Source of the DNA: Venatoribacter cucullus
GTDB lineage: Bacteria > Pseudomonadota > Gammaproteobacteria > Pseudomonadales > Oceanobacteraceae
Assembly (NCBI RefSeq): GCF_016132445.1
Contig: NZ_CP046056.1
Coordinates: 620,001-684,000, forward strand
DNA: 64,000 nucleotides
Direction of reading: 5' to 3'
Part shown: positions 48,385 through 58,231 of the stretch, piece after piece
Position numbering within the stretch: the stretch's first letter is position 1
Layout: each line of letters opens with the position of its first letter
The notes under the pieces: generated by a model
The model's input: only the letters and a program-made list of their open reading frames with translations
What the model was told of the DNA's origin: nothing
Database searches by the model: none
Translations under genes and position numbers: made by a program

Positions 48385-49338
48385 ATGGCACGGACAAAAA
48401 AAGGCCGTGCCGTCAGCGGCATTGTGGTGATCAACAAACCGCTGGGGTTATCGTCCAACCAGGTATTGCAGCGGGTTAAGCATCTGTTTGGCGCGCAGAA
48501 AGCCGGCCATACCGGTGCGCTGGACCCGTTAGCCAGCGGTGTGTTGCCGATCTGCCTGGGCGAGGCCACCAAACTGTCGCAACTGCTGCTGGATGCCGAC
48601 AAAGCCTACGATACCACCGCGCGGCTGGGGGAAATCCGCTCCACCGGTGATGCCGAAGGGGAAGTGGTTGCAACCGCGCCGGTACCGGAACTGGACAGTC
48701 AGCAACTGGAACGGTTGCTGGACCGCTTCCGTGGCGAGGTGGAGCAGGTGCCACCGATGTTTTCAGCCCTTAAGCTGGATGGCAAACCACTGTACGAACT
48801 GGCCCGCCAGGGCATGAGTGCGGACGAGATACAGGCGGTGGCCGATAAAAAACGCCGCGTTATCACCATTCATGAGCTGCTGCTGCAGGCCGTGCGCCCG
48901 CAAGAGCTGGATTTGTCCGTACGCTGCTCCAAAGGCACCTACATCCGCACTCTGGTGGAAGACATTGGTCAGGCCATTGGCTGTGGCGCTTACGTCAGCC
49001 GTCTGCACCGCACCCAATGTGGCCCTTTTCACAGCGGCCAGATGCTGACGCTGGAGCAGCTGGAGGTTCTGGCGGCTGAGGACATGGAAAGTCTGGACAG
49101 CGTCTTATTGCCACCCGCAACCGCCATTCCGGATTGGCCCGAAGTGGCGTTAACGCTGGCCGAAGCCGATAAAATGCTGCACGGACAGCCGATCAGCACT
49201 GGCCTGAGCGACTGTCCTTCTGTACAATTGTGGGCCGTTGCACCGGACCATCGGCAAATGATCGGCATCGGCCAGATCGCTGCCGGACAGATTAAAGCCC
49301 AGCGCCTGTTTCAGGTTGCTGTGCCGGTAACTGGTTAA
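48385..49338 (+). CDS. truB: tRNA pseudouridine-55 synthase TruB
   Basis: 317 residues. TruB forms pseudouridine 55 in the T loop of tRNAs. The catalytic aspartate is in GHTGALDPLASGVLP, and the basic loop plus YDTTARLGEIRSTGDAEG are standard. The C-terminal PUA-like domain (LPDWPEVALTLAEADKMLHGQ) is complete. It starts with a Lys/Arg-rich MARTKKGRAVSG. Confidence 0.97.
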   Translation: MARTKKGRAVSGIVVINKPLGLSSNQVLQRVKHLFGAQKAGHTGALDPLASGVLPICLGEATKLSQLLLDADKAYDTTARLGEIRSTGDAEGEVVATAPVPELDSQQLERLLDRFRGEVEQVPPMFSALKLDGKPLYELARQGMSADEIQAVADKKRRVITIHELLLQAVRPQELDLSVRCSKGTYIRTLVEDIGQAIGCGAYVSRLHRTQCGPFHSGQMLTLEQLEVLAAEDMESLDSVLLPPATAIPDWPEVALTLAEADKMLHGQPISTGLSDCPSVQLWAVAPDHRQMIGIGQIAAGQIKAQRLFQVAVPVTG

Positions 49339-49449
49339 ACCGGTACAACCTTGCCGTCAGGCAAACGCATCGCACTGTTAATGTGCACGGTGATGATGCT
49401 TATTTAATCCTCAGGCGAAGCCTGATGCACATTGTATGGAGTTATAAAG

Positions 49450-49719
49450 ATGGCATTAACTGCTGCTCAAAAAGCTGAGATTGTAAAAGAGTACCAGGTT
49501 GCTGAAGGCGACACCGGTTCTCCGGAAGTTCAGGTTGCACTGCTGACCCACAACATCGTTGGCCTGCAGGACCACTTCAAAGCGCACGGTAAAGATCACC
49601 ACTCACGTCGTGGTCTTATCCGCATGGTTAACCAGCGTCGTAAGCTGCTGGACTACCTGAAGCGCAAAGACCTGTCCCGTTACACCGCTCTGATCGGTCG
49701 TCTGGGTCTGCGTCGCTGA
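49450..49719 (+). CDS. rpsO: 30S ribosomal protein S15
   Basis: 89 residues from the ATG at 49450, GGAG 8 nt upstream. S15 binds the 16S three-way junction early in 30S assembly. Motifs [40 protein letters not shown] are shown in part here and are canonical. Translation is autoregulated in E. coli by a pseudoknot at the start. Strongly biased codons. Confidence 0.98.
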   Translation: MALTAAQKAEIVKEYQVAEGDTGSPEVQVALLTHNIVGLQDHFKAHGKDHHSRRGLIRMVNQRRKLLDYLKRKDLSRYTALIGRLGLRR

Positions 49720-49735
49720 GATCTCCGCTTGCAGC

Positions 49736-49758
49736 AAAGGCCCTTCGGGGCTTTTGTT
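49736..49758 (+). terminator. terminator after rpsO
   Basis: AAAG(G)CCC / GGG-CTTT stem with a TTCG tetraloop and T4 tail; one bulged G. Partial read-through to pnp is expected, as in E. coli. Confidence 0.7.
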
Positions 49759-49847
49759 GTATCTGGCTGGCCGCAGCTGGCCGCCATCTGCTCCGAAAAA
49801 CCGCCTGTTCGCTGTGGTGCCAACCCCACTCTGATCGCAGATGTGGT

Positions 49848-49909
49848 GGTGCTTCTAATCATTGGCTTTTCTGCTTCAGCAGATGCAAGAGCCAATTCTT
49901 AGAAGCACC
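49848..49909 (+). promoter_or_regulatory. long hairpin in the pnp leader (RNase III-type site)
   Basis: GGTGCTTCTAA (49848-49858) pairs with TTAGAAGCACC (49899-49909), and inside it ATTGGCTTTT pairs with AAGAGCCAAT-type sequence, giving a stem of more than 20 bp. It lies 45 nt before the pnp ATG. In E. coli such a hairpin is cut by RNase III, enabling PNPase to repress its own mRNA; conservation here is inferred from structure. Confidence 0.7.
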
Positions 49910-49954
49910 GGCAGTCGTCAGGTTTACTGTTGAGTTAAGGAAACTGAAAACCCT

Positions 49955-52063
49955 ATGAGCACAAAACCCGTTGCTAAGATCAAAACCTTCCAGTTCGGTA
50001 ATGAAACCGTCACTCTGGAAACCGGCCGTATCGCCCGTCAGGCTGATGGTGCCGTACTGGCTACCATGGGCAAAACCCAGGTGCTGGCTACTGTTGTTGC
50101 CGCTAAAAGCGTAAAAGCCGGTCAGGATTTCTTCCCGCTGTCCGTGCATTACCAGGAAAAAATGTACGCTGCCGGTCGTGTACCTGGTGGTTACCTGAAG
50201 CGTGAAGGCCGTCCGTCAGAAAAAGAAACCCTGACGTCCCGTCTGATCGACCGTCCGATCCGTCCGCTGTTTCCGGAAGGCTTCATGAACGAAGTTCAGG
50301 TACTGCTGACCGTAATGGGCGCCGAGAAAGACGTTGATCCGGATATCTGCGCCATGATCGCCACCTCTGCCGCGCTGGCCGTGTCTGGTATTCCGTTCAA
50401 TGGCCCGATCGGTGGTGCCCGTGTCGGTTTCACCGAAGAAGATGGCTACCTGCTGAACCCGACCTACAGCCAGCTGCAGGACTCGCTGCTGGACATGGTC
50501 GTAGCCGGTACCAAAGACGCCGTACTGATGGTGGAATCTCAGGCTCAGGAACTGACCGAAGACGAAATGCTGGGTGCCGTATTGTTCGCGCACACGGCAT
50601 TCCAATCCGCCATTACCGCCATCAGCGAGTGGACCACCGAACTGGGTATCCAGCAGTGGGACTGGCAGGCTGAAGCCCGTAACGAAGCGCTGTACAGCGC
50701 CGTTAAAGCAGAAACCGCCGCTGCCATCAGCGAGGCTTACACCATTTCTGACAAAATGGCCCGTTACGCCCGTCTGGACGAAATCAAAAACGCCGCCGTT
50801 GAAAAACTGGCCGCTAAAGAAGGCGAAGAAGGTTTCTCTGCCGACGAAATCGCCGACATGGTTGGCACCCTGAAGTATGAAGTGGTGCGTAACCGCGTGA
50901 TCGAAGGCCAGCCGCGTATCGACGGTCGTGATAACGACACCGTGCGTCCGCTGACCATCGAAACCGGTGTACTGCCGACCACTCACGGTTCCGCCATGTT
51001 CACCCGTGGTGAAACTCAGGCCATCGTGGTGACCACACTGGGTTCTACCCGTGATGCACAGATGATGGATTCCCTGTTTGGTACCGTCACTGACCCGTTC
51101 CTGTTCCATTACAACTTCCCTCCCTACTCCGTGGGTGAAGCGGGTCGTATTGGTGCGGTAGGTCGTCGTGAAATCGGTCACGGTCGTCTGGCCCGTCGTG
51201 GTGTAACCGCTATGATGCCGAGCTTTGAAGAGTTCCCGTACACCATCCGTGTGGTATCTGAGATCACTGAATCCAACGGTTCATCTTCTATGGCGTCTGT
51301 GTGTGGTGCCTCTCTGGCGCTGATGGACGCTGGTGTACCGATCAAGGCACCGGTTGCCGGTATCGCCATGGGTCTGGTTAAGGAAGGCGACAAGTTTGCC
51401 GTTCTGACCGACATTCTGGGTGACGAAGACCACCTGGGCGACATGGACTTCAAAGTAGCCGGTACCGATGAAGGTATTACCGCGCTGCAGATGGACATCA
51501 AGATCGAAGGCATCACCGAACAGATCATGGAAATCGCGCTGGAAAAAGCCCGCGCGGCCCGTCTGCACATTCTGGAGCAGATGAACGAAGTGATTGCCGA
51601 GCCGCGTAAGCAGCTGGCCGACAACGCTCCGACCATGACCACCATGAAGATCCCGTCTGACAAGATCCGTGAAGTGATCGGTAAAGGTGGCGCCACCATC
51701 CGTGACATCACCGAAAAATCCGGTGCGGCGATCGACATCAATGACGACGGCGAAATCAAAATCTTTGCCGCTGGCAAAGAAGCGGCCGATATTGCCCGCG
51801 GCATGATTGAAGCCATCACTGCCGATATCGAAGTGGGCGTGACCTACACCGGTAAAGTCAGCAAGATCGTTGATTTCGGTGCCTTCATTACCGTACTGCC
51901 GGGTAAAGATGGTCTGCTGCACATCTCCCAGATCAGCGATGAGCGCGTGGAAAACGTCTCCGACTACCTGAAAGAAGGTCAGATCGTGAACGTACACGTC
52001 GCCGATGTGGACCCGAAAGGCCGCATTAAGCTGACCATGAAAGGTGTTGAACAACCGGCGTAA
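49955..52063 (+). CDS. pnp: polyribonucleotide nucleotidyltransferase (PNPase)
   Basis: 702 residues. PNPase degrades RNA 3' to 5' phosphorolytically as a trimer, and is a degradosome partner. Two RNase PH domains flank a helical domain; the second contains FTRGETQA and the catalytic [21 protein letters not shown] ([20 protein letters not shown]) and S1 ([18 protein letters not shown]) domains finish the protein. The C-terminus is short, ending VEQPA. Last gene of the cluster. Confidence 0.98.
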   Translation: MSTKPVAKIKTFQFGNETVTLETGRIARQADGAVLATMGKTQVLATVVAAKSVKAGQDFFPLSVHYQEKMYAAGRVPGGYLKREGRPSEKETLTSRLIDRPIRPLFPEGFMNEVQVLLTVMGAEKDVDPDICAMIATSAALAVSGIPFNGPIGGARVGFTEEDGYLLNPTYSQLQDSLLDMVVAGTKDAVLMVESQAQELTEDEMLGAVLFAHTAFQSAITAISEWTTELGIQQWDWQAEARNEALYSAVKAETAAAISEAYTISDKMARYARLDEIKNAAVEKLAAKEGEEGFSADEIADMVGTLKYEVVRNRVIEGQPRIDGRDNDTVRPLTIETGVLPTTHGSAMFTRGETQAIVVTTLGSTRDAQMMDSLFGTVTDPFLFHYNFPPYSVGEAGRIGAVGRREIGHGRLARRGVTAMMPSFEEFPYTIRVVSEITESNGSSSMASVCGASLALMDAGVPIKAPVAGIAMGLVKEGDKFAVLTDILGDEDHLGDMDFKVAGTDEGITALQMDIKIEGITEQIMEIALEKARAARLHILEQMNEVIAEPRKQLADNAPTMTTMKIPSDKIREVIGKGGATIRDITEKSGAAIDINDDGEIKIFAAGKEAADIARGMIEAITADIEVGVTYTGKVSKIVDFGAFITVLPGKDGLLHISQISDERVENVSDYLKEGQIVNVHVADVDPKGRIKLTMKGVEQPA

Positions 52064-52083
52064 TCCGGCCGTTTAAGGCGCAG

Positions 52084-52118
52084 AAAACCGCCCCGGTGCA
52101 AGCCGCGGCGGTTTTTTT
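52084..52118 (+). terminator. terminator after pnp
   Basis: ACCGCC/GGCGGT stem with a GC-rich loop followed by T7; marks the end of the conserved core. Confidence 0.85.
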
Positions 52119-52216
52119 ATGGGTATTTCCGGACAACCGGATAGGCAGAGTAGCGTAAGGCCTTTACAGTAGAACGTCCTGCGGCAATAAACCGCATCCC
52201 ATGGAAAGGAGAAATC

Positions 52217-53221
52217 ATGATGAACACAACACATTCTTTAACAGCAGCTGTTCTGCTTTCATTGCTTCTGAGCGCCTGTGGCGGCGGAGGCGGCGGCAGT
52301 AGTTCTTCTGCGGGGTATGAAGTCATCCGTTACAGCGGCGCAGAAGGTGCAGCTGAAATATCGGAAGAAAATCAGGAAGCACTGGCTGCCGGTGCTGGTG
52401 AGGTCGTGGCTCTGGCCATTGATGCTGAAGGCTCCGAAGATGCCCTGAGCGATGTCCCGATAGGTATCCAGATACAGGATGGCAACACTCAGGCTGAGTG
52501 GGCCCGGCAGGCGGTTGAGCGCGTACTGAGCAGCGGTTTGGTGGATCTGCCGGTTGCTGCCAGTTCAAGCATGGAAGGTGACTGCGGTGGTTCGGCGTCA
52601 ATATCCGGTTCTGGTACGGAAGCCAATTCTTCATCCGTGATCAACTACAACAACTATTGCACCAGCTTTGGAGAGGATGAGGGCAATATCCGCTTTAACG
52701 GTAAGGTGACGGTTGCTGTTGCGACTGTTGGTGAGCGTATGACGACCACCATTCGTTATGAGAACTTCCGTATGACCGCCGCAGGCGAAAGCTTCAGCCT
52801 GTCTGGTGTGATCACCACGGTAACCGATGGCTTCGTTCTGACCGAGAGCAGCTGGAATTACACCATGACGGTTGACGGTGTCACCAGCAGCTGGGCCGGC
52901 AGTGCGGTGTGCGATGCGGAATACAATTGTGAATACCGTTCTCAGTACGAAGGCAGCGACGGCACCGTATATCAGGTGGCTGATCTGGATGTCAGCGAAG
53001 GTATTGATGGCGAGTACAGTGTTGAAGCGACGTTCTATCATCCGGACTATGGCTATGTATCGCTGACAGCGTCTGACATTGTGCTGTGTGCTGATGGCAG
53101 CATCGGTGGCGGCGTTATCGTACTGACCGATGATGAGAATACTCTGACCATCACGTTTAATGGCTGTGGCAGTGAGCCCGTCATCGAACTGGATGGCGTG
53201 GCCATTATTATCGAAGGCTGA
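52217..53221 (+). CDS. uncharacterised acidic lipoprotein
   Basis: 334 residues. A lipoprotein signal peptide ends LLSAC (C21), followed by six glycines and a Ser tract, a flexible outer-membrane tether. The mature protein is strongly acidic, with predicted beta-rich stretches (TTTIRYENFRMTAAGESFSLSG-type repeats shown in part), and holds several cysteines (DCGG, NYC, VCDAEYNCEY, LCADG, GCGS) that could form disulfides. I recognise no family. An AAAGGAG site lies 5 nt before the ATG. Its TGA overlaps the ATG of the following beta-barrel gene by one base (TGATG), so the two are translationally coupled and probably act together at the outer membrane. Confidence 0.75.
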   Translation: MMNTTHSLTAAVLLSLLLSACGGGGGGSSSSAGYEVIRYSGAEGAAEISEENQEALAAGAGEVVALAIDAEGSEDALSDVPIGIQIQDGNTQAEWARQAVERVLSSGLVDLPVAASSSMEGDCGGSASISGSGTEANSSSVINYNNYCTSFGEDEGNIRFNGKVTVAVATVGERMTTTIRYENFRMTAAGESFSLSGVITTVTDGFVLTESSWNYTMTVDGVTSSWAGSAVCDAEYNCEYRSQYEGSDGTVYQVADLDVSEGIDGEYSVEATFYHPDYGYVSLTASDIVLCADGSIGGGVIVLTDDENTLTITFNGCGSEPVIELDGVAIIIEG

Positions 53222-54036
53222 TGCGGCTTTTTCGTTCCGGCATTACCGGATACTGCCTGGCAGTATCCGGTTTTTTATGCGCGCTGGCACCAGCATCGGC
53301 CCATGAACTGACGCTGGGGGCTGGCTTTGAACACTGGTTGTACCGTGAACAGGGCGACAACGGTCAGGAGCTGAACCGTGAACAGGGATGGCTGCCGGGA
53401 GTGGCTGTTCAGACCCGCTGGGACATTCTGCCGGCCCAGCAGTTGCTGCTGGAGGCTTATCACCTGGACGGCCCATTACCTTACCGCGGTTACACCCAGG
53501 CGGGTATTCCACACCGTACGGTTACGGACGAAACGGTCCGGCGTTACCGCGGCGGCTGGCGTTGGCTGCAGCAGAGCGTATCCGTCGGATTTTTTGTGCA
53601 ATGGCAGGAATGGCAGCGCCGCATCCGCGCGGCTGACGCAGTGCGCGGTCTGGATGAACGGTATCGCTGGCATGGTCCGCAGCTTGAAATCGGCTGGCAT
53701 AACGACTGGCCATACACCGCTGCCTTACGTTGGGGTGCATTGGTACGTGCCAGTTGGTGGCCTGAAGGTTCACTGGACATTGATTTACGTGATTCAGGCT
53801 ATGGAGAACCCCGGCTGATACTCAGCGATGGGTATGAAGCGGAGCTGGTGTTGCATCTGCAGTGGTCTTTGACGCCGGCATGGGGATTCAATCTGCAGCA
53901 TCATCAGGGCTATCGCTGGTCTGAGGCGTCAGATACCCGGTGGTTCAGCAATGGCAGCCGTGTGGTGGGACTGAATGAACCGGCCAACAGTACCCGTTGG
54001 CAGTCGGTGTGGGCTGGCGTGGTATGGCACTTCTGA
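53221..54036 (+). CDS. uncharacterised outer-membrane beta-barrel protein
   Basis: 271 residues. A Sec signal peptide (1-28, ending APASA) precedes a chain rich in Trp and Tyr with alternating strands (LTLGAGFEHWLYRE, ALRWGALVRASWW, LVLHLQWSLTPAWGFNLQHH). It ends VWAGVVWHF, a C-terminal aromatic BAM signal, so an 8-12 strand outer-membrane barrel is likely. No named family is recognised; the size suits OmpA/PagP-like or small porin barrels. Translation is coupled to the lipoprotein gene upstream. Confidence 0.7.
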   Translation: MRLFRSGITGYCLAVSGFLCALAPASAHELTLGAGFEHWLYREQGDNGQELNREQGWLPGVAVQTRWDILPAQQLLLEAYHLDGPLPYRGYTQAGIPHRTVTDETVRRYRGGWRWLQQSVSVGFFVQWQEWQRRIRAADAVRGLDERYRWHGPQLEIGWHNDWPYTAALRWGALVRASWWPEGSLDIDLRDSGYGEPRLILSDGYEAELVLHLQWSLTPAWGFNLQHHQGYRWSEASDTRWFSNGSRVVGLNEPANSTRWQSVWAGVVWHF

Positions 54037-54324
54037 TCAGGCCTGAATATCCACAAAACGCCCGAGCCGGCGTTCGTCGCTGTTGTTGGCGGTGGTCAGG
54101 AAATCGCGGATAGCGGCTGGGGCGTCATCGGGCAGAAGGCGGTTGCGCTGTGCTTCCAGATCATCCTCATCCGGCCTTGCGGGCAGGAAATCCATGCGGG
54201 GGGTTGCCCTGATATCGGCCGAATCATCCGTGCGCGCAGGGGCTGGTTGCGGGCTGCGCGCAGCCTGGCCGGCATTGTAGCCAGCGGGCAGGGGATACGC
54301 GGTAAACGCCGACAGAATGTTCAT
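54037..54324 (-). CDS. small protein of unknown function
   Basis: 95 residues from the ATG at 54324 (a GTG two codons upstream is possible). The N-terminus MNILSAFTAYPLPAGYNAG lacks a clear signal peptide. The middle is Pro/Ala/Asp-rich and probably disordered (SPQPAPARTDDSADIR), and the C-terminus has a short helix plus RRLGRFVDIQA. A TATAGT -10 with TGACGG 16 nt upstream lies before it. The composition matches the local genome, so it is probably a real gene, but no family is recognised. Confidence 0.5.
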   Translation of the reverse strand: MNILSAFTAYPLPAGYNAGQAARSPQPAPARTDDSADIRATPRMDFLPARPDEDDLEAQRNRLLPDDAPAAIRDFLTTANNSDERRLGRFVDIQA

Positions 54325-54379
54325 AAGCACCCGGATTAACGGTCAGGCCGACTCACTATAGCTCAGCCTGTGGTGGCCG

Positions 54380-55189
54380 TCATGGCAGATGAATATGTCC
54401 GCTCAGATAGGCAAACGTCCGGCCGCTGATCAGTACCCGTCCGTTATGCAGAACAAGGCCAATATCGCCACCACGGGCAGAGCACTGCCAGGCACGCAGA
54501 GTGGTTTTCTGCAGTCGCTCCGTCCAATAGGGGGCCAGCGAGCAGAACGAAGAACCGGTAACCGGATCTTCACCAATGCCCTGACGGGGTGCGAAAAAGC
54601 GGCTGACAAAGTCGTAATCCGGAGCATCGCAGCGGGCAGTAATCGCAATGGCAAACACATCAAGTTCTGCCAACGCAGAAAAATCCGGCTCACAGGTGCG
54701 TACAGCGTCGGCCGATTCCAGCTCGACAATCAGATCGCGTGCTTGTGCCATAGCGACTACCGGTACGCCCAGCCATTGCTCCAGCTGCCGTTGCAGTGTG
54801 TCATTCTGCAGAATCCGGGCGGGGCGGGCCGGAAAATCCAGTTGTAAGTCAGCGCCATGGGCGCGTACGCAGAGTTCGCCGGCCTGACAGTCGAACAACC
54901 ATTCATTTTCGTACGGCTGGTCTGCCCGGATAACGTGGGCTGCCGCAAGGGTTGCGTGGCCGCATAAATCCACTTCCGTCGTTGGTGTGAACCAGCGGAT
55001 GTAATAGCGACCATCAGCCTGACGCACATAAAACGCGGTTTCCGACAGATTATTTTCCGCAGCAATTGCCTGCATCTGCGTGTCACTAAGCCATTGCGTC
55101 AGCGACACGACAGCCGCCGGATTACCGCTGAATCCGGAAACCCCCGGGCGGATAAATGCATCAATCTGGTATAGCGGGAGCTCCGGCAT
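54380..55189 (-). CDS. PhzF-family isomerase/epimerase-like protein
   Basis: 269 residues with the diaminopimelate epimerase-like double-barrel fold. The catalytic acid is the Glu in ENNLSETAF (about 50), and GHATLAAAHV and GEDPVTGSSFCSLAPYW are family motifs. PhzF itself isomerises a phenazine precursor, but no phz genes are near, so the substrate is unknown. Its GGAG site lies inside the end of the upstream RNase gene, 3 nt away, so both are on one transcript. Confidence 0.88.
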   Translation of the reverse strand: MPELPLYQIDAFIRPGVSGFSGNPAAVVSLTQWLSDTQMQAIAAENNLSETAFYVRQADGRYYIRWFTPTTEVDLCGHATLAAAHVIRADQPYENEWLFDCQAGELCVRAHGADLQLDFPARPARILQNDTLQRQLEQWLGVPVVAMAQARDLIVELESADAVRTCEPDFSALAELDVFAIAITARCDAPDYDFVSRFFAPRQGIGEDPVTGSSFCSLAPYWTERLQKTTLRAWQCSARGGDIGLVLHNGRVLISGRTFAYLSGHIHLP

Positions 55190-55192
55190 CGG

Positions 55193-56560
55193 TTAAAGCT
55201 CCACAGTATCAAGGTATTCCGGGACTTCAGCTTCCCAGCCAAAGGCCTGCTTAAGATGCTGGCGCATGCAGTCGGCGGCGCCTGCTTCACCATGAGTGAT
55301 AAACACCTTACGCGGATGGCCCGGCATCTGTTTCAGCCAGTTGCAGATTTCGCGGTAATCGCCATGGCTGGACAGAGCATCCAGATTGGCAATTTCAGCC
55401 TGCACGGAATGGTATTCACCGTGAATTTTAATCGCCTCGGCACCGTTAATCAGACTGGCACCCCGGGTACCCTGGGCCTGATAACCCAAAAACAGAACGC
55501 TGTTACGCGGGCTGCCGACCAGGGCTTTCAGGTGGTGCAGTACGCGCCCGCCACTGGCCATGCCGCTGGCAGAAATGATTACGCAGGGTTCTTTGCGGCT
55601 CATCAGTTCAATGGATTCTTCGGTGGTTTTCACATAAATGGTCATATCATCCATGCGCGCGCAGTCTTCCTCAGTGAGTTTATGCTGCTCGTGCAGGTCG
55701 AAGAAAATATTGGTGGCGCGGATGGCCATCGGGCTGTTCAGAAACACCGGAATATTCGGAATACGCTGCTGGTCACGCAAGCGCTGAATATAATGCAGAA
55801 TTAATTGTGCCCGCCCGACCGCAAAGGCCGGCATCAGCACAATGCCACCGCGTTTTACGGTACGGTTAATCACATCGGCAATGGCTTCTTCGGCATCCAT
55901 TTCTTTATGCAAGCGGTCGCCGTAAGTGGATTCCACCACCAGATAATCGGTTTCCTGCAGCGGTTCCGGTGGATACATAATGGCGTCATTGCAGCGGCCA
56001 ACATCACCGCTGAAGGTAATGCTTTTACCCTGATATTCCAGCCGGATGGCGCAGGCGCCGAGAATGTGGCCGGTGGGGGTAAAAGTCGCGGTCATACCAC
56101 CGGGCAAATGCAGCACTTCACCGCGCTCAATATCTTTGAATTGTTTTAATACTTTGCGGGCATCTTCTTCGGTGTATAAGGGTTCCGCCGGTTCGTGTTT
56201 GCTGAATTTCTTTTTATTGGCGTAACGCGCATCTTCTTCCTGCAGGTAGCCGGCATCCGGCAGCAAGACTTTGCACAGCATGTGCGTGGCTTTACTGCTG
56301 TACACCGGGCCATGAAAACCGCGCCGCATCAAGGCCGGTAAAAAACCGGAATGGTCGATATGGGCATGGGTTAACAGCACGGCATCAATCTGATCGGCGG
56401 GAAAGGGTAATTCAGCCCAGTTACGTTTGCGGACGTTTTTAATGCCCTGAAATAAGCCACAATCAATCAACAGACGGTGACGATCATAAGTCACCAGATA
56501 TTTGGAACCGGTTACTGTACCGGTGGCGCCAATAAACTGAACCTGAAAAGGTTTGTTCAT
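55193..56560 (-). CDS. metallo-beta-lactamase/beta-CASP family RNase
   Basis: 455 residues. The metal motif HAHIDH (65-70) with downstream His/Asp ligands defines the metallo-beta-lactamase fold, and the inserted beta-CASP domain plus C-terminal RMMBL part (GEYHSVQAEIANLDALSSHGDY; VFITHGEAGAA) identify the CPSF73-like RNA-processing group. Such proteins are zinc-dependent endo/5'-exonucleases on RNA. It is divergent from the nucleotide phosphorylase operon, with an FNR-like site between them. That context hints at RNA turnover under low oxygen, which is inference. Confidence 0.9.
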   Translation of the reverse strand: MNKPFQVQFIGATGTVTGSKYLVTYDRHRLLIDCGLFQGIKNVRKRNWAELPFPADQIDAVLLTHAHIDHSGFLPALMRRGFHGPVYSSKATHMLCKVLLPDAGYLQEEDARYANKKKFSKHEPAEPLYTEEDARKVLKQFKDIERGEVLHLPGGMTATFTPTGHILGACAIRLEYQGKSITFSGDVGRCNDAIMYPPEPLQETDYLVVESTYGDRLHKEMDAEEAIADVINRTVKRGGIVLMPAFAVGRAQLILHYIQRLRDQQRIPNIPVFLNSPMAIRATNIFFDLHEQHKLTEEDCARMDDMTIYVKTTEESIELMSRKEPCVIISASGMASGGRVLHHLKALVGSPRNSVLFLGYQAQGTRGASLINGAEAIKIHGEYHSVQAEIANLDALSSHGDYREICNWLKQMPGHPRKVFITHGEAGAADCMRQHLKQAFGWEAEVPEYLDTVEL

Positions 56561-56639
56561 TCTGAATTCCCTGAACCGTTAAAATCGTTTTCATTCTGGC
56601 AGACGTGGCCGCCAATGGGAAACCACCACCGTAGGTTCG

Positions 56640-56681
56640 TTGATGTACCGCAAGGCGTTTTGGGCAGCGGCTGACTACACT
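56640..56681 (+). promoter_or_regulatory. FNR/ANR-type class II promoter
   Basis: TTGATGTACCGCAA (56640-56653) matches the FNR consensus TTGAT-N4-ATCAA at 8 of 10 defined positions. TACACT (56676-56681) is a plausible -10 exactly 22 nt further. A start near 56688 would place the site centre at -41.5, the class II activation position. No good -35 is present, as expected for an activator-dependent promoter. The ATG of the phosphorylase is at 56705. Confidence 0.6.
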
Positions 56682-56704
56682 CGGTAGCACTTTCTGGAGA
56701 ACTT

Positions 56705-58222
56705 ATGGAAACACTGTTCGATTATCTGCATCTGCGCCGGTTGGGCATTAATACCCATCAGGAACCGGTGGTGTATATGCGTCAGGACTGTCATGTGGCA
56801 ATGTCGGAAGGTTTTTACGCCCACAGCCGGGTGCAGATCAGCACCGCCAGTCATCAGACCATCGCCACCCTGGTGCTGGTGTGCAGCGACCTGCTGTCGC
56901 ATCAGGAAGCCGGTATCTCCGAAGCGACCTGGCACCTGCTGGGATGCCCGGCCGATGGTGAGCAGGCCTGGTTCCGTCACGCCCGGCCGGTGGACTCTAT
57001 GTCCTTTGTGCGCGGCAAAATTTACGGTCAGCGTTTTACTCAGGAAGCCGCCAGCGCCATCATTGCCGATATCAAAGCCGGCCATTATTCCGACATTCAG
57101 TTATCCGCTTTTGTCACTTCCTGCGCCGGCGACCGCCTTAACCTGGATGAAACCATCGCCATCACCCGAGCCATGGTCGACAGTGGTCAGCGCTTCGACT
57201 GGGAGCAGGATAAGGTGCTGGATAAACACTGTGTGGGCGGGCTGCCGGGTAACCGTACCACGCCCGTTGTGGTCGCCATTGTGGCGGCCAATGATTTGCT
57301 GATGCCAAAAACCTCCAGCCGCGCCATTACCTCGCCGGCCGGCACCGCCGACACCATGGAAGTGATGACGCCGGTCACTCTCGACTTTGCCCGTATGCAG
57401 GCGGTGGTCGAACAACAGGGTGCGTGCCTGGCCTGGGGCGGTTCTGTCAGCCTCAGCCCCACGGATGACATTGTGATCCGCGTCGAACGGGCGCTTGATT
57501 TGGATAGCGAAGGGCAGCTGGTAGCGTCGGTGATTTCGAAAAAAGTGGCCGCCGGCTCAAAGCAGGTATTAATTGATATTCCGGTGGGGCCAACCGCCAA
57601 AGTACGCTCACAAGCCACTGCGCAAACCCTGAAACACCTGCTCGAACAAACCGGCGCAGCGCTGGGATTGGATGTGCGCACGGTCATTACCGATGGCAGC
57701 CAGCCGATTGGCCGGGGTATCGGCCCGGCGCTGGAAGCCCGCGATGTATTACAGGTATTACGTAACGATGGCCATGCACCGCAGGATCTGCGCGAAAAAT
57801 CGCTGCAATTAGCCGGTGTGTTACTGGAAATGGGCGATAAAGCCGCGCCCGGGCAAGGCTATGCGCTGGCCCAGAGTACCCTGTTATCCGGTCAGGCCAT
57901 GGCCAGGTTTGAAGCCATCTGTCTGGCCCAGGGGGGCTTTAATGAGCCGCAACTGGCCGATTACAGCCACGTTATCCGCGCCGAACGGACCGGCGTCGTC
58001 GCCTATTTCAATAATCGCTTTTTGGCCCGGCTGGCGTCGCTGGCCGGTGCCCCGAACGCCCGTAGTGCCGGCATGGATCTTCATGTAGCGCTGGGTGATC
58101 AGGTTCAGGCCGGCGATCCGCTGTTTACCCTGTACGCAGAAGCGCCGGGCGAACTGGCGTATGCGCTGGATTTCCTCAACGGCCACACCGATGTTATCCG
58201 CATCGAAGACGACATGGTTTAA
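56705..58222 (+). CDS. AMP phosphorylase / thymidine phosphorylase-family enzyme
   Basis: 505 residues, about 65 longer than DeoA because of an extra N-terminal domain (1-85), the architecture of archaeal AMP phosphorylase. The phosphate/nucleoside site DKHCVGGLPGN (173-183) and SSRAITSPAGTADTMEV (204-220) follow the archaeal AMP phosphorylase pattern rather than DeoA. The likely reaction is NMP + phosphate to base + ribose-1,5-bisphosphate, or a nucleoside analogue. It is the first gene of an operon with a PRPP synthetase and phosphoketolase, under the FNR-like promoter. The DeoA reaction on thymidine cannot be ruled out. Confidence 0.85.
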   Translation: METLFDYLHLRRLGINTHQEPVVYMRQDCHVAMSEGFYAHSRVQISTASHQTIATLVLVCSDLLSHQEAGISEATWHLLGCPADGEQAWFRHARPVDSMSFVRGKIYGQRFTQEAASAIIADIKAGHYSDIQLSAFVTSCAGDRLNLDETIAITRAMVDSGQRFDWEQDKVLDKHCVGGLPGNRTTPVVVAIVAANDLLMPKTSSRAITSPAGTADTMEVMTPVTLDFARMQAVVEQQGACLAWGGSVSLSPTDDIVIRVERALDLDSEGQLVASVISKKVAAGSKQVLIDIPVGPTAKVRSQATAQTLKHLLEQTGAALGLDVRTVITDGSQPIGRGIGPALEARDVLQVLRNDGHAPQDLREKSLQLAGVLLEMGDKAAPGQGYALAQSTLLSGQAMARFEAICLAQGGFNEPQLADYSHVIRAERTGVVAYFNNRFLARLASLAGAPNARSAGMDLHVALGDQVQAGDPLFTLYAEAPGELAYALDFLNGHTDVIRIEDDMV

Positions 58223-58231
58223 GGAGTCGCT

